A stretch of DNA of 64,000 nt. It comes from G963663525 sp963663525 (GTDB lineage Bacteria; Myxococcota_A; SURF-8; G963663525). This document shows, in pieces, positions 31,714-41,335 of the stretch (its first letter is position 1; every line of letters starts with the position of its first letter). The stretch lies in NCBI GenBank assembly GCA_963663525.2, contig CAXXHC010000001.1, positions 992,001 to 1,056,000 of the forward strand, in the 5' to 3' direction. Below the pieces are notes generated by a model. That model had not been told where the DNA came from. It saw only the letters and a program-made list of their open reading frames with translations, and searched no databases. Made by a program: the position numbers and the translations under genes.

Positions 31714-34700
31714 TCAGAGGTTTTTGCGCATACGCAAAATGATTTCCTCGATATCTTCCTGCTCGTTGTTCTCTTCTTCCAGACCGAGATAGTTCTGGAA
31801 ATGGCGGATGGCCAGGGCTTTCTGATCCAGTCCTTTGTAGACGAAGCCCAACTGACGGTTGGTCTGCGGGTCGAGAGGATCGAGATTGAAGGCTCGTTTC
31901 AGATGCGGCAGGGCGGCTTTGAATTTCAACTGCTGGGCGTAGGTGTCGCCGAGCTTGAAGTGCGCCTGTGCGTTGTTGGGATTGAGCGCGATGGCCTCTT
32001 TGAACAGCTTGATGGCACTGTCGTAGCGCTGGAGGCTGACGTAACAGTCGCCCATGCCCAGGGTGGCCACGACGTCGTCTTTTTTCAGTTCACGCGCCTT
32101 TTTGAACATCTTTATGGCCTGGATCACGCGGTTCTGGCTCATGTATACGAGCCCCAACCTTACGTAGACGTCCGGGAAGTCCGGTTTCAGCTTCAATGCC
32201 GCGTCGAACTGGTCGATGGCATCGCCGGGCTTGTCCTGTTGCTCGAACACCATGCCTAAGTGATAGTAAATACGCGGGTTTTCCTTATCCAACAGGATCG
32301 CCGCCTCGTAAGATTCCACGGCTTTGTCGAACTTCAGCAGGTCGGCGTAAACCCGACCGCGCCAGAACATCGCACCGGCGTGGGTGGGAGAAAGTTCGAT
32401 GGCTTTGTCGAAATGCTTCTGCGCTTCGTCCCGCTCCCCGTTTTGATAGTAGGCCAGACCGGCGTTGAAATAGTAGTCGGCGTTGCGGCGGTTGAGGCTC
32501 AAAGCCCGCTCGAACTCGGCAATCGCCTTGTCGAGCTGTCCCTGTTTGAGGTACGTGGTCGCCAATCCGTAGTGGGCGCGGTCGCTTTTTTCGTCGAGCG
32601 CCAATACCTGGTCGTATTGCTCGATGGCCTGCTTGTACAATCCCTGATCGCGATAGAGGTTGGCGAGATTGTACAGCGCCGGAACGAATTTCGGGTTGGC
32701 CTTGATCGCGCCCCTGAAAGAATCGATCGCGGTGGTGTTGTCCTTCTGATAGAGCTGCATCTCGCCCAACGCATTGTAAACCCAAGGAGAATTCGGGTCT
32801 TTCATCAATGCACGCTGGATCATGTTGCCGGCTTCCACCTGGTTGCCGTCCTTCAGGTGCATCATCGCCGTGTGGGTGAAATAGCGCACCTGATTGCCGT
32901 CGAGTTGCATGGCTTTGTTGAATTCCTGCAACGCCAGCTTCGGTTTGTAAATGCCTTCGTAAGCCTTTCCGAGCAGGAAGTGGACCTCGGAATCGTTGCC
33001 CGCCCATTTGACGACATTATCCATGATGAACAGCGCCTGGTCGGGGCGGTTGGTGGCGAGGAAGACTTCGCCGAGTCCGACGTGGCAGGCTGCCACTTTG
33101 GGAGCCTTGAGCTTGCATTGCTCGAACTGTTCTTCGGCCTTGTCGTATTCATGCTTGTTGAGGTGGAAATATCCCAGCTTCAGCCGGTATGCATGATTGT
33201 CCGGCTCCTGCTCGATCGCGGCCAGCAACTCTTTCTGTTGCTTGTAAAGCTGATCCAGGCGCTGGTAGACCATCGACAGGTAATAATGGATGTTGCCCAG
33301 TTGTCTGCGGGCCAGGCGGTCGGGATTCTTCGTTTTGATGTCGTTGAGTTCTTCGGTCGCCTTTTTCTCCCCCTGGGGCAGGTACATCGTCGTGGCGGCC
33401 AGTTCGATCTGGGCGTCGAGATTTTCGGGGTTGATTTCCAGCGCTTTTTCGAACTGCTCCCGCGCCTCTTCGTAGCGTTTTTCCGAAACGTAGAGCATTC
33501 CATATAGAATGTACGTCCGCGCGTTGGCTTTGTCGCTCTCGATGAGTTTGTTCAGGTGCTGGTATCCCTGTTCCTTGTCCGGGAGGTAAATGTGGGTTTC
33601 GGCCAGCAGATGAAGGGTTCGCTCGTGATTCGGATTGCCGAACAGCGAAAGGGCTTCGGTGAATTCCTTTTTGGCGATGTTGTACTGGCGCTTCCACAGT
33701 GACCAGGAACCGAACGCAAGGTGGAATTCGGGATCGTCTTTAATCAGTTGCGCCGCCCGGAGGATTTCATCGGATTTCTGGACTTCCTGTTGAAGCTGTA
33801 CGCCACCGCCATAACGGCGAATAATTTTCGTATTTGCCAGGTGCAACATGGCGTGAAACAGTTCTTCTCCCCAGAACGGGCTTTCCGCCTGTAGCGTTTC
33901 AAGGGTCTTTTCCCTGGCTTTGGTGAGGCTGGGAAAATCGTCGGTGTACATCAGGCTGAGGAATTCGCTGTACCTCGATACCAACGCCGGGGAGTTGTCG
34001 GACAGCCGAACTTTATACGGATCTTCCATCGGATCGTGCCCGGTAAGAATATCGATCAGGCTGCGTTCCTCGATGAACATGAAATATACCACCGCCAGCG
34101 CCAGCACGGCGATCACCGGCAACGCCACGAGGATTTTTCCGCTGAAGAGGCGTTTGCCCTCGCGGGTGCCTGTTACGACATCCAGCGATCCGGCACGCCT
34201 GCGACGCTTGGCTTCGTCCTGGATGCGTTCCCGTTCCTTAAGCAGGGATTCCGATTCCTGGGGAATGACGGCTTCGGTGGAATCCGTCTGGGCGCGTGCT
34301 TGAATCGCGGCGTCCGAAAAGGCGGGAATCTCGACGATAGGCGTCCAGTCGTCCTCGGAACCGGCGAGTTCCTCGCCCGATAGTTTGCCGCGCACGAGCA
34401 TGTCGAGGACGGCGTCTTCGGTGAACGGACCCACGACATCGCCGTTGGGTCGCTTGATCGAATAGGTTTTTTTCGTGTCGAAATCGGTGAGATGGTCGAG
34501 CAACTCGTCTCCGAGCTGGTCCACGTCACCGAAGTTGGTGCGATCGCCGAAATCCGTGAAATCGTTGGCGCGCTCGCCGAAATCCGTCATTTCGGTTCCG
34601 GGGCCGAAATCGGTGTCTTCGTCTCCCATTCCGGTGAGCTGGTCAGGTGAAACGAACTGAGTCAGGCCTCCCTCTTCGGGTGGGGCAGGAAGGTCGATAT

Positions 34701-35385
34701 CCATCTCGTTGAAGGTCTGCGACCCCTCGGAAGACTCGATCTGGGTCTGAGGATCGGAAACCGCCTGAGTCGCATGATCGCTTCCGTCGTAATCGATTTC
34801 CCCAAAATCAGTGGAGTCCTCGCCGAACTGCGTTTCGGCGGGGAGGGGATCGAAGCGGGTCAGCGTGCTTGTGTCCTCTTGTCCCGAACCGGTTTCCAAT
34901 TCGTATTTCGTCGCTCCGAGCCTGCCGACGCCATCCGCGGACCTGGATGCCTCCGGGGTCTGCGTGTCGCCCAGAGAAATATCCGGGGCCGCTGGAATCG
35001 AATCGGGAGAAATCGTATCGAACAGGTCATCCTCGACACTATGGGTGAGTTCTTCATCCAGGCCGAGGTCGTCGAAACTGAATTGTGTGTCCGCCAGTGT
35101 CCCGGAGGGGCTGCCGTCGATGTCCTGATCGTCATCGGGAGGAGCCTGGATCGCCGCTCCGAAGGGGTCGACGTCCCCGGAAGGGGGGAAGTCCTCTCCG
35201 AAATCGGGAGCGGGAGGAAGGTCCATCGGGTCCAGCGTCTGATCCTGTGGAGCCTCGGAAGGCGCTTCTTTTTCGACCTGAATCGGGGAGCCGCATTTCG
35301 GGCACTTAATCACGACCCCTTTGTCCGGAATTTTGCTGTCCGCCACTTTAAACTTGGCGGAGCAGGTTCCGCATGTAATTTTCAT
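31714..35385 (-). CDS. Zinc-finger/GYF/TPR membrane protein (1223 aa)
   Basis: The domains are: an MJ0042-type zinc finger at the N-terminus (CGTCSAKFKV...CPKCG); a ~270-residue acidic disordered stretch; a GYF_2-like domain near residue 310 (YSIKRPNGDVVGPFTEDAV); a single membrane helix near 425 (ILVALPVIAVLALAVVYFMF); and about 20 TPR repeats to the end (for example EEAREQFEKALEINPENLDA). The cytoplasmic N-terminus and the outer TPR array are thus joined across the membrane. This layout is common in deltaproteobacteria-like lineages. It is probably a scaffold or assembly protein; no enzymatic motif. Terminator at its 3' end. Confidence 0.87.
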   Translation of the reverse strand: MKITCGTCSAKFKVADSKIPDKGVVIKCPKCGSPIQVEKEAPSEAPQDQTLDPMDLPPAPDFGEDFPPSGDVDPFGAAIQAPPDDDQDIDGSPSGTLADTQFSFDDLGLDEELTHSVEDDLFDTISPDSIPAAPDISLGDTQTPEASRSADGVGRLGATKYELETGSGQEDTSTLTRFDPLPAETQFGEDSTDFGEIDYDGSDHATQAVSDPQTQIESSEGSQTFNEMDIDLPAPPEEGGLTQFVSPDQLTGMGDEDTDFGPGTEMTDFGERANDFTDFGDRTNFGDVDQLGDELLDHLTDFDTKKTYSIKRPNGDVVGPFTEDAVLDMLVRGKLSGEELAGSEDDWTPIVEIPAFSDAAIQARAQTDSTEAVIPQESESLLKERERIQDEAKRRRRAGSLDVVTGTREGKRLFSGKILVALPVIAVLALAVVYFMFIEERSLIDILTGHDPMEDPYKVRLSDNSPALVSRYSEFLSLMYTDDFPSLTKAREKTLETLQAESPFWGEELFHAMLHLANTKIIRRYGGGVQLQQEVQKSDEILRAAQLIKDDPEFHLAFGSWSLWKRQYNIAKKEFTEALSLFGNPNHERTLHLLAETHIYLPDKEQGYQHLNKLIESDKANARTYILYGMLYVSEKRYEEAREQFEKALEINPENLDAQIELAATTMYLPQGEKKATEELNDIKTKNPDRLARRQLGNIHYYLSMVYQRLDQLYKQQKELLAAIEQEPDNHAYRLKLGYFHLNKHEYDKAEEQFEQCKLKAPKVAACHVGLGEVFLATNRPDQALFIMDNVVKWAGNDSEVHFLLGKAYEGIYKPKLALQEFNKAMQLDGNQVRYFTHTAMMHLKDGNQVEAGNMIQRALMKDPNSPWVYNALGEMQLYQKDNTTAIDSFRGAIKANPKFVPALYNLANLYRDQGLYKQAIEQYDQVLALDEKSDRAHYGLATTYLKQGQLDKAIAEFERALSLNRRNADYYFNAGLAYYQNGERDEAQKHFDKAIELSPTHAGAMFWRGRVYADLLKFDKAVESYEAAILLDKENPRIYYHLGMVFEQQDKPGDAIDQFDAALKLKPDFPDVYVRLGLVYMSQNRVIQAIKMFKKARELKKDDVVATLGMGDCYVSLQRYDSAIKLFKEAIALNPNNAQAHFKLGDTYAQQLKFKAALPHLKRAFNLDPLDPQTNRQLGFVYKGLDQKALAIRHFQNYLGLEEENNEQEDIEEIILRMRKNL

Positions 35386-35781
35386 GAGGGTTCCACTCCT
35401 GGAAGAGCACGGTAAAAATCCGGGGCAAACCTGAATTTTTTGTAATTCTCAGCACATAATTCTATCAGAAGGCACAAAATACCGCAAACCTTTGGCCGCA
35501 ATTCTTCGCTACAGGCACGGAAATTCGCTCAAGCGGCCCCCGTTTTTTGTAGTATCCGACCACAATTTCCACCTGGGACTTGCCGTGAAAACCGGGAGTG
35601 TCACCCCCTGTGTCACCTACGACCCGTCATCTTCCATAGATGCCGTCGATCAGCACCTATGGGTTGTCGCCCCTTGCCTTTTCCTGCCCCGATAGCGGAT
35701 TTTCACTTGGAAGTTCCCATAGAATCCACTACCATGGATACTCGTCTGCAAAACGTTAGCACAAATCCGGGAGTGAAGCCA
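35386..35781. other. Divergent intergenic region
   Basis: About 400 bp between two divergent TPR-protein genes, so both promoters must be here. No specific box or repeat was recognised. Confidence 0.5.
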
Positions 35782-37524
35782 ATGGGGAAATACATCGGTG
35801 GTGGATTGGGTTTAATTTATTTGTGTTTTTTCCCGACGATACTCTGGGGCGCATCGGATTACTGGGTGATCGACGAGCAGGGTCAGGCCGGCGTCCAGCG
35901 TTTCTTCGATCAAGCGAAAAGCAAACTGCCGCCCACGCATGATTTCGAGGACATCGTCATCAGCCAAGACAGCGTGCGCACCTGCCTGCGTGCCAAGGAC
36001 AGCAACGAAAACAAAGTCTGTTTCCGCCTGTTGCACCCGAAACAAGCTACATCGAACTCCAAACCCGTGGGTGGAGTAGCGCTGGAGGTCGAGACCCAGA
36101 CCATCGGCGAAACCATGCAACCAGTCTGGCAGGGCTTCGTGTCGTCCCTGCCCGGACTTCCCCGTTGGAAATGGACGCTCTCGAAGAAAAAAGTAGAGAC
36201 AATCCCGGAAGATACGTTCAGCCTGACTTTTCAGAACTATTACAAGACCGTGATTCTCGACGCCATGCCCCACCTCTGGGAATCAATGCGCGCCGACCTT
36301 GCTACACAAGACAAACTCGGCCAGCTCGAAGTATTCGAAGCGGCGCTGGCCACCCAGCGAGGTCAGTACGAGACGGCGGTGCGTCTTCTGACGCCATACA
36401 CGCAGGAGGCGGAAGACGAAACCCTTTGGGAAATCGCCATGCGGGAAACGGCGCGTACACACCTGCTTGAAGGCAAGGAGTCGGACGCCATGGCCCTGCT
36501 CGATCGGGTGTACCAGTCCGAGTCCAAAATCCCCCAGCACGCGGTGTGCAAAACCTTGATGTGGACATCCCAACTTCTTGAAAAAAGGAAGCTTTTCAAT
36601 CAAGCTGCCCATGTCGCGAAAGCCGGTATGCGTCGGTATCCTCTCTGCACGGTGCTGCAGAAAACACTGATCGGGCTGTATTCCAAAGGGGGGTTGTGCT
36701 ACGAACTCGAAGCCCTGATGCTCGACACCATGGGCCAGTCCGAAGAATTGCGCCGCAACCTCTTCGTACCGCTGGGAGCCTGCCGCTATGAAAACGGCGA
36801 GTACCTGGCCGCTGCCGAAATGCTGGAACAGGCTTACGACCTCGATCCCGCGAGACAAAAACAGCTCGTTCCCTCTTTCGACGATCTTTTCTACCAGTTG
36901 GACGGCGACCGGCACTTCGAAAAACGTCTGAAAGCCCGCGAAGAGAAAAACTCGGAAGACGTGTTCGCCCTCTGGGCTCACGCCGTGGCGGATTTTCACT
37001 CCAACCGCTACCGGGACGCCCAGCTTTCGCTGGCCAAGCTGGAGGTCATCGACAGTTCCATGAGTCGTATCTCCGGGTATCAGGCGTTGTCCCATTGGCA
37101 CATGGGCGAGTACGAACAGGCGGTCAACCGTGTCAACCACGCCGACGAGCGTTCCATGACCGATCCTTTCCTGCATTTCGCCAAGGCGGTGATCTACTAC
37201 GATAGCGACGAAGCGCGGGCCATCCGGGAAATCAACTACGCCCTGTCGCTTTCGAGGGACATCAACTCCCCCAAGGACCGGGAACGCCTGATCGAGATCA
37301 AGCAGAAAATGGAAAAAGGCGAGACGCTTTGGGGATATCTGCCCTATTACAAGGTGTTTCGTCTGATGATGATTGCCCTGTTGCTTGCCGCGCTGCTGAT
37401 CGTTTTCATGGCGATTCAGGTGAAAAAGCGACGTTTGAAAAAACGAAAAAGCATTCAGCAGAGAAACCTGGATCTCGAAAATCCCTTCGGCAAAACCGAA
37501 CAACCGCCAAGTACTTTCGAGTAA
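35782..37524 (+). CDS. Exported TPR protein with C-terminal membrane helix
   Basis: MGKYIGGGLGLIYLCFFPTI is a signal peptide. It is preceded by GGGAG about 9 nt before the ATG at 35782, which favours this start over the longer open frame from 35659. Residues ~150-530 are TPR-like (LTPYTQEAEDETLWEIAMRE; GYQALSHWHMGEYEQAVNRV). A membrane helix (MMIALLLAALLIVFMAIQV) and a basic tail end the protein. It probably lies in the periplasm. It is divergent from the zinc-finger TPR gene, suggesting related assembly roles. Confidence 0.78.
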   Translation: MGKYIGGGLGLIYLCFFPTILWGASDYWVIDEQGQAGVQRFFDQAKSKLPPTHDFEDIVISQDSVRTCLRAKDSNENKVCFRLLHPKQATSNSKPVGGVALEVETQTIGETMQPVWQGFVSSLPGLPRWKWTLSKKKVETIPEDTFSLTFQNYYKTVILDAMPHLWESMRADLATQDKLGQLEVFEAALATQRGQYETAVRLLTPYTQEAEDETLWEIAMRETARTHLLEGKESDAMALLDRVYQSESKIPQHAVCKTLMWTSQLLEKRKLFNQAAHVAKAGMRRYPLCTVLQKTLIGLYSKGGLCYELEALMLDTMGQSEELRRNLFVPLGACRYENGEYLAAAEMLEQAYDLDPARQKQLVPSFDDLFYQLDGDRHFEKRLKAREEKNSEDVFALWAHAVADFHSNRYRDAQLSLAKLEVIDSSMSRISGYQALSHWHMGEYEQAVNRVNHADERSMTDPFLHFAKAVIYYDSDEARAIREINYALSLSRDINSPKDRERLIEIKQKMEKGETLWGYLPYYKVFRLMMIALLLAALLIVFMAIQVKKRRLKKRKSIQQRNLDLENPFGKTEQPPSTFE

Positions 37525-37831
37525 GGCCCGGACATGGCTATATAGCCGTTTTTACTCGTCTTTAGCGATCATTTCGTCCTGTGTGGCATGGGTCAACCGC
37601 AGGTTGCCCATGGGCATGGTTGGGGACACGGGCAAGCGGACCTTTCACGTCGCTTGGCCCGTGCCACCATTTGTTTCCAGGGTTTTCTATCGCAAAAATT
37701 CATAAAGAATCGCTATAACTCGCACTTTTTTACCTCACACCCTTTCACGAAATCGAGTGTGACTCGCCCCTTGCCGCCGCCGGGCGCATCCCGTATACTG
37801 GCGTCTTATTGGACGTATTCGGGAATACGGT
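37525..37831. other. Intergenic region with REP-type hairpins
   Basis: About 300 bp. It holds the hairpin pair at 37587-37663 and no gene. The first 20 codons of the next gene overlap other frames. Confidence 0.5.
37587..37663. repeat. Two adjacent imperfect hairpins (REP-like)
   Basis: CATGGGTCAACC/GGTTGCCCATG (37588-37612) and CACGGGCAAGCG/CGCTTGGCCCGTG (37627-37663) are each near-perfect with one bulge. They are not related to the RAYT REPs. Confidence 0.6.
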
Positions 37832-38524
37832 ATGACCTCTCGGACGACATCCACAAAACCGGCGAGCATTCTGCGGTGGATTCCGCTGACGGCGTTGCTC
37901 GCGTTTTTCCTGGGCATTTCGTCGGGGTGGTCCGCCGAAACGGAAACGAAAACCTCCAAGCCGAGCAAAAAATCGCTTTCCAAGGTCGAGTTGTCGCCGA
38001 GAGTCGGGTACATCCACCAGGGGAAATTCCGTCTTCAATACACGCCGAAAGGCCCCGACGCCGACCCGATCAACACCGCGCCGGGTATGATCGTGGACGA
38101 TCGCCACGGCCTGCTTGTAAACTTCGGTATCAAGCGCGGAGGATCGGGGTATGTCTTTGATCTCACACCCTATTTCTCCCTTTCGGACAGCGAAAAGCTG
38201 GGGGTGATCGGCGGGCTGGGCGCGTATTTCGGCACGGCCTACCGCTGGGTTTTCGGACATTGGGTGGTTTCGGCAGGTCTTGGTCCGAAACTGGGGATGA
38301 TTTTCAGCGATAAAATCGTTTACGGGACGGAACTGTTTTTCCGGCTTCCGTTGTCGGGCGCGTGGTACCCTTCGCTGTCGAAAAACTGGGCCGTGGTATA
38401 CGAAATTTCCATCCTTTACGGGGCGACGGGCATCAAGGCGCCGAGCCTGCCCCAACCCATCGACCGCTTCAAGTTCGGACATCACTGGGCGCTGGATTCC
38501 ACCATCGGCTTCGAATGGCCGTAA
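37832..38524 (+). CDS. Putative outer-membrane beta-barrel protein
   Basis: A signal peptide (ILRWIPLTALLAFFLGISSGWSA) is followed by alternating aromatic/polar beta strands (SPRVGYIHQGKFRLQYT; VFDLTPYFSLSDSE; WVVSAGLGPKLGMIF) and a C-terminal Trp-Pro after an aromatic strand (STIGFEWP), a weak outer-membrane signature. About 200 mature residues. No homologue was recognised. It converges with rlmN, with only 22 nt between stops. Confidence 0.6.
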   Translation: MTSRTTSTKPASILRWIPLTALLAFFLGISSGWSAETETKTSKPSKKSLSKVELSPRVGYIHQGKFRLQYTPKGPDADPINTAPGMIVDDRHGLLVNFGIKRGGSGYVFDLTPYFSLSDSEKLGVIGGLGAYFGTAYRWVFGHWVVSAGLGPKLGMIFSDKIVYGTELFFRLPLSGAWYPSLSKNWAVVYEISILYGATGIKAPSLPQPIDRFKFGHHWALDSTIGFEWP

Positions 38525-38546
38525 GAGCCTATCCCGGTAAGTATCC

Positions 38547-39593
38547 TTATTCTTTCGGTTTTTCCGCTTTTCCCAGCATCCCGCAGGCGGCATGAATATC
38601 CCGCCCCCGCGATTTTCTCAGCCAGGCTCCCACTCCGCCATCGACGAGGATCTGCTGGAATCGCAGCAGGTTCTCCTCGTCGGGGGCGTCGAAGTCGGCG
38701 CGCGGATGGGGATTGAAGCGAATCAGGTTGACCTTGGCTCCCGTGCGCCGGGCGATTTTCAAGAGGCGTTTGGCGTCGGCCAGGGTATCGTTGACGCCGC
38801 CCAGCATCACGTACTCCAAAAACACCCGTTTTCTCCGTGGTTTGGGGATATTCTGCAACACCTCAACGAGCTGGCCGATGTTCCATTTCCGGTTGATCGG
38901 CATGATTTTCGTGCGTTGTTCGTCGGTGGTGGCGTTGAGCGACACCGCGAGACCCACCCGGCTGCGGGCGATCAGTTCCGGGATTTTCGGAGCCACGCCG
39001 CTGGTGCTGACCGTCACCTTACGCGCGCCAAGTCCCAACGCCTTGGTATCCATCAGGATTTCGCAGGCATCCACCACGTTTTCCAGGTTGTACAGCGGTT
39101 CGCCCATGCCCATCATCACCACGTTGTCGATCCGTCCCCAGCGCTCGGCGGCGTAGCGGGAGGCGAGCCGGTACTGGCCGACGATCTCCGACACCGCGAG
39201 GTTGCGGGAGAATCCCATTCCGGCGGTGTAGCAAAAACGACACCCCACCGCGCAACCCACCTGGGAGGAAATGCACAACGTGTTGCGTTCTCGTTCGGGA
39301 ATCAGCACGCATTCCACGGCCTGACCATCCTCCAGCACGATCTGCAACTTCGTCGTGCCGTCTTGCGATTCCTCGACCTCGCCCAGCGTCGGTTCCCGCA
39401 ACACGTGGTTTTCCTTTAGGTTTTCCCGAAAAGATTTGGGAAGGTCGGTCATCTGGTCCACGTCGAGGACGTCTTTTTGCCAGACCCATTTGTACCATTG
39501 TCGGGCGTGGAAAGGCTTCGCACCGATGGAGACGAAATACGCCTCCAGGGCGGGAAGGGGAAGGTCGAGCAGGTTGATGGTCGTTTGCGGCAT
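38547..39593 (-). CDS. rlmN: Dual-specificity 23S rRNA/tRNA adenine C2 methyltransferase
   Basis: Radical SAM enzyme that methylates A2503 of 23S rRNA and A37 of tRNAs. The [4Fe-4S] motif CAVGCRFC lies near residue 115, with GMGEPLYN and VSTSGVAP downstream. The methyl-carrying Cys is in the C-terminal RDIHAACGML, and the second conserved Cys region is intact. The N-terminal RlmN domain starts INLLDLPLPALEAYFVS. Normal length. Single-copy housekeeping gene. Confidence 0.96.
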   Translation of the reverse strand: MPQTTINLLDLPLPALEAYFVSIGAKPFHARQWYKWVWQKDVLDVDQMTDLPKSFRENLKENHVLREPTLGEVEESQDGTTKLQIVLEDGQAVECVLIPERERNTLCISSQVGCAVGCRFCYTAGMGFSRNLAVSEIVGQYRLASRYAAERWGRIDNVVMMGMGEPLYNLENVVDACEILMDTKALGLGARKVTVSTSGVAPKIPELIARSRVGLAVSLNATTDEQRTKIMPINRKWNIGQLVEVLQNIPKPRRKRVFLEYVMLGGVNDTLADAKRLLKIARRTGAKVNLIRFNPHPRADFDAPDEENLLRFQQILVDGGVGAWLRKSRGRDIHAACGMLGKAEKPKE

Positions 39594-39768
39594 GGGAGAC
39601 TTTCATCCTGGGATTGATGTCCGCACGGGAAAAGGAACCGTCCACGAAAAAACGATTCCCCAAGACGTCTAACATAGAGTTTTAAAGGAATTTTGCAAGA
39701 TCATGGAGAGTTTATAAGTTTCGTGGTACAAGAAAGAAACCTGTCGAACCGAGAAGAAGGAGCCTCTA

Positions 39769-40863
39769 ATGTCGTGGTCGTGGTTGAAACATCCGAAAAG
39801 CTGGCTGGCGGTGCTGGTTCTCTGTGCCTTGTGGACCTTCGGTCCTGCGTGCAGCGATTCCGGCGGAACAAGCTCCAACCTCACGGAGTGCACCAGGGAT
39901 GCCGACTGCGGACAGGCCTACCGATGCGGTCTCGACGGGCGCTGTGAACCGCGCGTGCCCGTGGGCGACGAAGACGAGGAAAATGGGACTGATACCGACC
40001 TCGACGACGATGGAGCCTCCGATAACGCGGATGTCGAACCGGACACGGACCAGGCCGATACCCAGGATCAGGATGCGGAAAGCACCGAGGCGGACTGCCG
40101 TTACACCTCGCATTTCTCCTGCCGTAACAACACCGTGGATCACGACGTGCTGTATTGCAGCACCGTTTCGGGTAAGGAAAACCAGTTGTGGGCCTGCAAG
40201 ATGATCTGCGACACCAACCCGGACTGCGGCTGCATCATCGACGAAAGCTATTTGAAAACCTGCGCCGACGGCTGCCAGGCCAACGAAGATTCCCAGCAAA
40301 ACGATTTCTGTGTCGGTGAGGAGCCGGACGGCGACGAGGACGGCGACATGGAAGACATGGATGGCGACGAGGAAGAGGTCGAGTATCTCAACGCTCACAT
40401 TGGCGAACCCTGCGGCAGTGACCTGGACTGCCTCAACGGCTCCTGCAACAAGGACTGGGACGGACATGGCAAATACTGCGTGCCCGATCATGACGACTGT
40501 CCGTTTCACGTGGGAGAGGAATTCACTTCCGACACGCTGGCCGAATACTACGATCATAGCTACGTGAAATGCTACAACAACAGTTGGAAACGCTGCTTTA
40601 GCGGGTCATGGAATGACAGCGCCGTGGAATGCCGGGCCACTCCGTTTTGCGCCGACGGCTTTTACTCTCCGGCCCAGACCTGCGTCAGCGGCGATGTTTC
40701 GGGACAGAACCGCTGCCAGCCGAACGTCGATAGCGAACCCTGCGCCGGGAACCTGTTGTGCCATGACAGCATGTACTGCAAAAGCTCCTGCGACGAGAAC
40801 AACGACTGCGCAGCGGGATATATCTGCCCCTCGGAGGGCTCCAATCACTGCGACCCGGAATAA
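39769..40863 (+). CDS. Cys-rich lipoprotein with acidic DGD linker
   Basis: The lipobox WTFGPAC is followed by CTRDADCGQAYRC and a long Asp/Glu-rich linker. A middle Cys-rich block is followed by a second linker containing DGDEDGD, then three more Cys-rich blocks with repeated CxxDxDC (CGSDLDCLNGSC; CDENNDCAAGYIC). This Cys arrangement resembles Tryp-alpha/EB-type disulfide modules of myxobacterial surface proteins. Function unknown. AAGGAG precedes the ATG. It belongs to the same architecture class as the lipoproteins at 41336 and 52580. Confidence 0.75.
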   Translation: MSWSWLKHPKSWLAVLVLCALWTFGPACSDSGGTSSNLTECTRDADCGQAYRCGLDGRCEPRVPVGDEDEENGTDTDLDDDGASDNADVEPDTDQADTQDQDAESTEADCRYTSHFSCRNNTVDHDVLYCSTVSGKENQLWACKMICDTNPDCGCIIDESYLKTCADGCQANEDSQQNDFCVGEEPDGDEDGDMEDMDGDEEEVEYLNAHIGEPCGSDLDCLNGSCNKDWDGHGKYCVPDHDDCPFHVGEEFTSDTLAEYYDHSYVKCYNNSWKRCFSGSWNDSAVECRATPFCADGFYSPAQTCVSGDVSGQNRCQPNVDSEPCAGNLLCHDSMYCKSSCDENNDCAAGYICPSEGSNHCDPE

Positions 40864-41335
40864 CGGTAACGGAAAAGAATCCGAAATCCGTCTCTCGTAA
40901 CATGCTGATATTCCACGCCAAATCCCCGCCATCCGGCAGAGATTTGGCGTATTTTCGCCCGTATGACAACAGATCGACCGGGGTACATCACAGGATATTG
41001 TCATTTTACTCAACTTGCATACCGCTCACTCCGAGTGCCGCCCATAGGGCGGTGTGTCGAGGAGTAAATGAGATGGCTCGATACGATTTGCTTCGCAAAT
41101 CACTCGCCATGAGCGTTTTACCTTTTGGATGAAAAATTGGGGATGGGTCACCAGATCCACCGTGCAATGTTGAAAACATTAAATGAAATTCGCGCTATTT
41201 CGGTCCAAATAGGTAACGGGAGCGCCGTGCAATGTTGTGAAAACCATTTGGTTCCGTTATGATTTGAAAGGCGTATTGCGCCGTTGGAATCGTTGGAGGG
41301 GGGAGAACGCTTTTTTCGTAAGACAAGGGGAAATC
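40864..41335. other. Intergenic region with R2 repeat
   Basis: About 470 bp between two lipoprotein genes. It contains the uninterrupted R2 copy. The repeated CCGTGCAATGTTG (41159 and 41226) is a short direct repeat just before the giant gene. No clear promoter was found. Confidence 0.55.
40987..41115. repeat. Dispersed repeat R2, uninterrupted copy
   Basis: CATCACAGGATATTGTCATT leads to GAGTGCCGCCCATAGGGCGG, then GAGTAAATGAGATGGCTCGA and CACTCGCCATGAGCG. It is the empty-site version of the copy split at 11533-11706. Confidence 0.8.

Noticed and set aside
32260..33507. Long plus-strand open frame (415 codons) opposite the TPR gene
   Set aside because: It is a shadow of the 1223-aa TPR protein; the minus strand has the clear domains.
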